Assembly: GCF_958298935.1 (NCBI RefSeq)
Contig: NC_084928.1
Coordinates: 17,577,501 to 17,641,500 of the forward strand
Direction: 5' to 3'
Length of the DNA stretch: 64,000 bases
Source of the DNA: Phragmites australis
Lineage: Eukaryota; Streptophyta; Magnoliopsida; Poales; Poaceae
Below are positions 59,057-64,000 of the stretch, piece by piece. Every line of letters starts with the position of its first letter. Within the stretch, counting starts at the first letter, position 1. The position numbers and the translations under genes are program-made. The notes beneath the pieces were generated by a model. That model saw only the letters and a program-made list of their open reading frames with translations. It had not been told where the DNA came from and did not search any database.

Positions 59057-60394
59057 GTTAAGAAGGAGACCAAGGAGAAGAAGAAGATGCAATCCTCTGA
59101 CGTCCAACCTCTACACCAAGCCCAACTACAAGAATAAGATCAAAAGCAACCACTACAAGCTCAAAAATAAGAACAATGATAACATGGTTGCACATATGGT
59201 TGGGAGAAAGGATTAGGGATGGGACTAACCTATTTGGGTGCTAAGGAAGTCATCACCAACATGAAGGGGCTCCAATCGGTTTGGGTTCCAAAGAAGACTT
59301 GAAGCCCAAGGCAGCTATGGAGATATAAGGTTAAGCTTACAAGATGAAGTGAAGATTCAAGCAAAGAAGCCAAGTGTACAAGATGGATGCATTGATGAAG
59401 ATCAAAATCATCACATACCCAAATCCCCATTCAAAGGTATTTAAGGTAAATGAGCTATATGCAAAAACCTTTTAATTATTCTCATTTACCTCATCTAGGA
59501 TTGCATGTGGTTATTTCAATTTATTGCAATACCTAGTGTAGGTTTTCATATAGTAAGTTATTTGTGTTTATCTCTAACGCATGAGCAACCAACATGGTTT
59601 ATTAGTTGTAGGGGTCTCTTACATGACACTAGTTTTTCATTTGGTATCTTTTATGTGCCATGATCCAATGTATAGGATAAATCCCTATTATTATTAATAA
59701 CAAGTGCATATATCTCACAAATATTTAACACTTGTATGCACACATTTAGGGGGAGTATATCATATAGGTTGTGATTTTGAGACTAAAATGTGTTGCAAGT
59801 TGTATCTTTTGTAGTCTTATGGAGCAATCAACATTTCTCTGGAGTTGTGCATATATTTTATTCTCATCATATGTATGCACACATATAGGGGGTTTAATTA
59901 ATTATGATCCATGTGCCTTCATAACTTTCAATTGGTATCATTCATTTGTAGTGATATTCCTACAATTGGTATCATTACAATTGGCATCATTTTTATTGGA
60001 TCATGATTTGTGAAGCTCTTTCCCATGTGCTCTAATGTTCTTCCTTTGAGTTCAACATCTGCAAATAGTCCTTTTTGGAAGATTGTTGACAAAGCGGGAC
60101 AAGTTTGATGACCAAAGCAAGGAATGCAAGATGAACAAAGGTGGAGATATTATAGCAAATACAAGATACATGAAGGTTAACAAAGGGGGAGAAGCTCTTA
60201 CTTAGGTCAATCAAGGGAGATAGTGGCATTGTAGAAAGGAGGGAACCACAACAAAGGGCCACTAAGTGGTAAGAATATGCATCCAAGTAATGTGGTAAGA
60301 TCTTGTGCTTGTTTATGATCTTTAAAATTGGTATCATTTATTATTTTCCAGCTGCATTGGTTGTGTTGTCATCAATCACCAAAAAGGGGGAGAT
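59057..60394 (+). other. Noncoding 3' internal region of the gag-only copia
   Basis: Begins with a short Lys-rich continuation of gag (MKGLQSVWVPKKT near 59260-59300). Past that no protein is supported. Several copies of ATTGGTATCATT-like sequence (59930-59995, 60330) resemble the PBS core. The purine tract lies at 60381-60394. Confidence 0.5.
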
Positions 60395-60866
60395 TGTAGC
60401 AAAAATGGCTCTAGTAGTTCATGATTGTGATTTTGGTGATTAATGACAACATAGTCAATGGTACTAATATGTTTGTCAAATATATGCTTTAGTAGGTCTC
60501 ATGGATGAAACGAAAGAGAAGTCACCGAAGCCAGAACAAAGAGATGAATGAATTGGACTTGTTCCATAAATTTTGATGTGATCAAATGGGATGTATTCCT
60601 ATATAATCTTGTAGAGCTCTTAACAAGCTTTCCGTACAGCCTAAGATCATCAAAATCGGAGTTCAGAGCGAAAAGTTATATCCAAAATATATAACACTGT
60701 CCTTCTGAAATGTGTCTAACCAGATAATCCGGTGCATGTGTCCGGTGTTCTAGTTATCATAGGATAATTCGGTGTTCATAGATGAGTCTGAGTGAATTCC
60801 AATGGTCAGTTTCTTCTGCTATACTCACCGGATAATTCGGTGTTCACAGATGAGTCTGAGTGAGTT
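60395..60866 (+). repeat. Truncated 3' LTR of the gag-only copia
   Basis: Starts TGTAGCAAAAATGGCTC after the purine tract and follows the 5' LTR in order to about GTTCCAAT at 60866. The remaining ~1.2 kb is replaced by a gypsy LTR fragment. Confidence 0.8.
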
Positions 60867-62569
60867 CCAATCTCTCCTCTTTCTCAAATTCTACCCAAAT
60901 CCAAATTCAAATTCCTTATCTACTCATATTCTTGTTCAACCTCATTTTTCATTTCTCTTAAATTCACTCTAATCTCAATTTAAATTCAAACTCTACTTAA
61001 ATTTCTCTGCAAAAGTTTCTTTTCTAAAACTCTAGATAGCCTAAGGTGCTACCAAACTCAATCCTACCCAAACTCAAACCCTTGGCCGGCACATAAGTCA
61101 ACTAGAAGGCCCGACAGAAAGGATCCACGAAATCAGCAAATTTTCGTGGAGTCCTAGACAGCCTCATCTTCCCATGAAATTTTGGAGTTCAAAACGACCT
61201 CAAATGCAAATCTTGACAATACCAAAGTTGTAGGTCTCGTCGAGAGCTTTGATTTGAATCTATGGAAGTCCCCTTTTGGATAATGGAGCTAGGAGTTATG
61301 GCCCCCGAAATCAGTGCTGCGCAGATAAGTCTGAGTTCAAACAGTTTATTTGTGGTGCACTTTTAAAAATAAAGATGACATTTTCAGAAGTTCCAATGCA
61401 TACTAAAGTTGTAGATATTTTCAAGTACTACAATTTAGATCCAAAAACGTCCAATTTGGAGTACGAACGATGGAGATATCATCCTCGAAATAGAGAGCTA
61501 CGAAAAAAAGAAATCCTAACCGACTCGAACTCGAATCGGATTCGTGTTCGGCTTGGACTCCACCTAAACCAACTGCCCCTAGCCCTATAAATTGGGGTTC
61601 CATACCCTCTCCTATCCCTATTCCATGCCGCCGCTACTCTGTCTGTGTGTCGCCGTTCGCCGGAGCTACCGCCGCCGCCGCCCATGATGCGCTACGTCGT
61701 CGTCTCCACGAATCCTCCTTCCTCGACCATCGAAACAAGGTGAGGACCACTTATTATCCTCCCTTACTACTGTTTTACCATCATACTAAGTCCCTAGCCA
61801 AGCCCTAGCCCCGGCCAAAGCCTGATCTACGCCATCACGGTCGTCGCTATCACGGACAGCCATGCCATTACTGATTGGCATCTACGTTCCAGCTAACCAG
61901 AGGACAAATCGCCAAGCCCTTTCACCGGTGCACGTCCCATGATGTTCCCCATGCCCTCACCAACCAGGTCGTCCAGTAGAGCAATCAAACCACCAGAATC
62001 AAGGTCAACATGCTCGCAACCTGGTTTTTGGACACATTCTGCACATGCACCGGATTTGCATTCGCGTTCCCTGTCAATCCGAAAGCCGTATGGATGCACA
62101 AACCACATCACGGCGTGTCCCATCGAGCCTTCTACGTGACCCTAGGAGCCCATCCCCGTTTGTGCAGCGGCACAACCGGAACACGATTGCCAACCACAGT
62201 ATGTCACAGCCATCACCCGTCTCATCTCTGCTAATCGTTTTTCCTCTCAGTGGATGATCTACCAAAACCCTTGCAGTAGCATTGTGTTCCCAGGAAATCT
62301 GTTTAGACGGTTTCTTAAATTTAATAGCCAATCTCCTGGAACGCGAGCATCTTCATTGTTGCGTCTATTCGCAGTCACCACCAAACCTAACAGCAGTCAT
62401 CGCTGTTTTGCTGCTATCTCAGATGACCCCTTCCAAAACCAACCGTACCGCTGAGTTAGTCTTTCCATGTTCTATACCATGTTTTCCTCGTTTCACTAAA
62501 ACGCCATCGAAGCCTGACATCGATGTCAGTGGCTACATGCCCGATCGCCATCTCCGATGAAACCCGATG
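60867..62569 (+). repeat. Interior fragment of the solo-LTR family
   Basis: Matches the solo LTR from about 17752 to 19497 in order, for example CCCAAATCCAAATTCAAATT, the GGATCCACG block and the TATA box (TATAAATT at 61586-61593). It starts and ends inside that LTR, so both ends are breakpoints. The joint at 60866 shares only a few bases (CAATCTCTC) between the two partners. Confidence 0.75.
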
Positions 62570-62973
62570 TTCTGTTGATGTTTATGGGCTAGTTTGTTGC
62601 TTTGGTCAAGTATAGATGCTCACACATGTTTATGTCAAATTTTCTTTCGCATATGAATTTACTTAACCACGTGGCCATATTCTTGCTAACATCCCAATGC
62701 ATAATCTTTAGAGTCGGGCTATTTATAAGTGCCCATTATGGATTAAATCTTGCGAGTACCTTCGTACTCAACTGCTCTGTAGGTTTTTTAGGTGAGGAGG
62801 AGTTGGTTTTTGACTACATCATACTCGTCGATGCGAGTGGCGAGAATGAGTAGTGCATCCTACTCTTGGAGGTCACGTGTTTGGGGTGAAGCCTAAGGGC
62901 TTGTGGCTTCACCCACCTTTTGCTGTCGTTAGTTTCTGTTTTCGCTGCATAGTTTCTTTTCTTGGTTAGGCGT
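62570..62973 (+). repeat. Fragment of a Tekay-like gypsy LTR
   Basis: Aligns by eye with 46455-46830: GCTCACACAT, CTTAACCA, TGCATAATC, GTCGGGCTAT, TTGCGAGTAC, GAGGAGGAGT, TACTCTTGGAGG and GGGTGAAGCCTAAGGG segments recur in order. It ends where the second Tat LTR begins. Confidence 0.65.
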
Positions 62974-63864
62974 TGTTGAAGCAAGAGTTCATCTTGCTCC
63001 AGTAAGTATATCGAGAGTTTCTTCTAAGGAGGAGACTCAAGCTTGGAGACGAAGTTTGAGAGGAAGGAACACCACGAATATATTGATGATAGGAAAATGT
63101 ATTGCTCTAGGAGGAGTATCACAACGTTCGCTGTGATGCGTGTTCTTTTTCACTGTGACCTTGGGTTTTTCTTCTCCTTTCTTTCCAGAGGACCATGGCC
63201 TCCTATTTATAGGGCCATACGTAGCTTGGCGTACAAGTTATTATAATGTACAAATATCTAGGATCCGGCTAAATTACTGAGTCTTATCCCGGATAACTAT
63301 CCACCGTGGTAATTATCGTGGTGCCTGCCCCCTGAAGGGGGCGAACCGGTCACCAATTGCAGCCCGACGCCGCACTGTCAGGGGTGTCAAGATTGGTACC
63401 ATCATGCCGGGGTGTCAGAGCGGCGCCCATTAGCCTAGGCCTTTAATATCGGTCACTTCCTGGCAGGCAAAGCACGATCGACCCCCTTTCAGCAGATCTT
63501 CCCAAGGCCTGCTAACTCACCTCGCTGCCTTCGGGAAGGTGGCCCGATCATCCCGAGGCGGGGGCTTTGGGAGGCATAGAACAGGGAGGTGAAGACGTTA
63601 GGAAGCGGTTCCCTGGACGGTCGGGACTTAGGGAGGCCAGAGCTTTGGAGAAACGAGGCTTCGGGAGGCCGTGTTTTGGAAGACTTCGGGAGGTCAAACC
63701 GACGATGCCAAGGGAGGGATCGTAGGTGTGAAGGGGTACCGTGAAAGAATCTGATGATATCGGAGATAGAGCTTTTAATATAGGGTTCGGATATCAAGGC
63801 TCCGAAGGGACCTAGATGGTGATCTTCGACCGTTACCCTCAAGCTGGTTTATTTTCCCCCCAAC
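62974..63864 (-). repeat. 3' LTR of a second Tat element
   Basis: 891 bases, on the - strand starting TGTTGGGGGG and ending TTGCTTCAACA. Same family as the LTRs at 25701 and 37186 (shared GAGTTTCTTCTAAGGAGGAG, CACTAGCCTA-like and CTATTTATAGGG parts). GGCGT (62969-62973) would be one copy of its target duplication; the other lies outside the window. Confidence 0.75.
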
Positions 63865-64000
63865 AGTACCCCTCATTCTCGGGCCCCGATGTTTCGAAGG
63901 GTGGAGAGGATGAAGAGGAAAAATTAACCCCAGTCTGGTATCGTATCAAGGATGCATAATGACGATTCTCTGTCCTTCGAAGTCGCTAGAGTAGAGGTTT
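63865..64000 (-). mobile_element. Start of the interior of the second Tat element
   Basis: Begins with the purine tract (GAATGAGGGGTACTG on the - strand) as in the first copy. Too little is present to see the antisense ORF or pol. Confidence 0.55.

Larger units (their letters stand above)
55524..60866 (+). mobile_element. Non-autonomous, gag-only Ty1/copia-like element
   Basis: 5' LTR (55524-57221), PBS, one gag gene (57380-59056), about 1.3 kb of noncoding sequence, a purine tract (AAAAAGGGGGAGAT, 60381-60394) and a 3' LTR from 60395 that stops at about 60866. No protease, integrase, RT or RNase H can be found, so it must borrow them. The layout resembles SIRE/Maximus relatives that keep only gag. 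The 5' LTR starts TATAGC where the 3' LTR has TGTAGC, a point change of the terminus. No target duplication can be tested because the 3' end is lost. Confidence 0.7.

Overview
The window looks like repeat-dense nuclear DNA of a grass (Poaceae), probably heterochromatic. The grounds are nested LTR retrotransposons with tRNA-iMet-type primer binding sites, CACTA transposons with grass-type subterminal repeats, a chromovirus of the centromeric CRM type, Tat-lineage Ty3/gypsy elements with an antisense extra ORF, and Ty1/copia elements of the Angela/BARE and SIRE/Maximus types. I see no intact host gene, rRNA or tRNA gene, or CRISPR array. Nearly every coding region is broken by stops or frameshifts.

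Layout. 1-1875: 3' part of a CACTA element with a broken Ulp1-like peptidase gene and subterminal repeats. 1876-2625 and 10338-10674: anonymous DNA split by a complete CRM-like element (2626-10332, duplicated GTTCT). 10675-11861: reverse-oriented gypsy LTR fragment. 11862-22475: two different CACTA elements joined so that their TNP2-type transposase pseudogenes converge near 16440. The reverse one is split by a 4.2-kb solo LTR (17384-21574, duplicated CATTG). 23164-38519: remnant of a reverse SIRE-like copia, split by a 12.2-kb reverse Tat element (25701-37872, duplicated CACAT) with an apparently spliced antisense ORF. 38520-42494: truncated reverse Angela/BARE-like copia, joined abruptly to the pol of a forward chromodomain gypsy element (42495-47058). 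47059-52142: 5' part of another gypsy element (partial LTR, PBS, extra ORF before gag, gag, protease, partial RT). 52143-54418 and 54419-55523: gypsy LTR fragments. 55524-60866: gag-only copia with a truncated 3' LTR. 60867-62973: mosaic of two gypsy LTR types. 62974-64000: 3' LTR and first interior bases of a second Tat element that runs out of the window.

Functionally this is a palimpsest of insertions. Three insertions are framed by exact 5-bp duplications and can be ordered. Several other boundaries are bare junctions without target duplications, which suggests deletion or recombination between elements. The most informative items are the CRM-like element, the Tat antisense ORF with its own TATA-like box and likely introns, the joined CACTA transposases, and palindromic repeat arrays shared by two copia LTR types. 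Coordinates of degenerate pieces are approximate, and family names rest on motif recognition without database searches.
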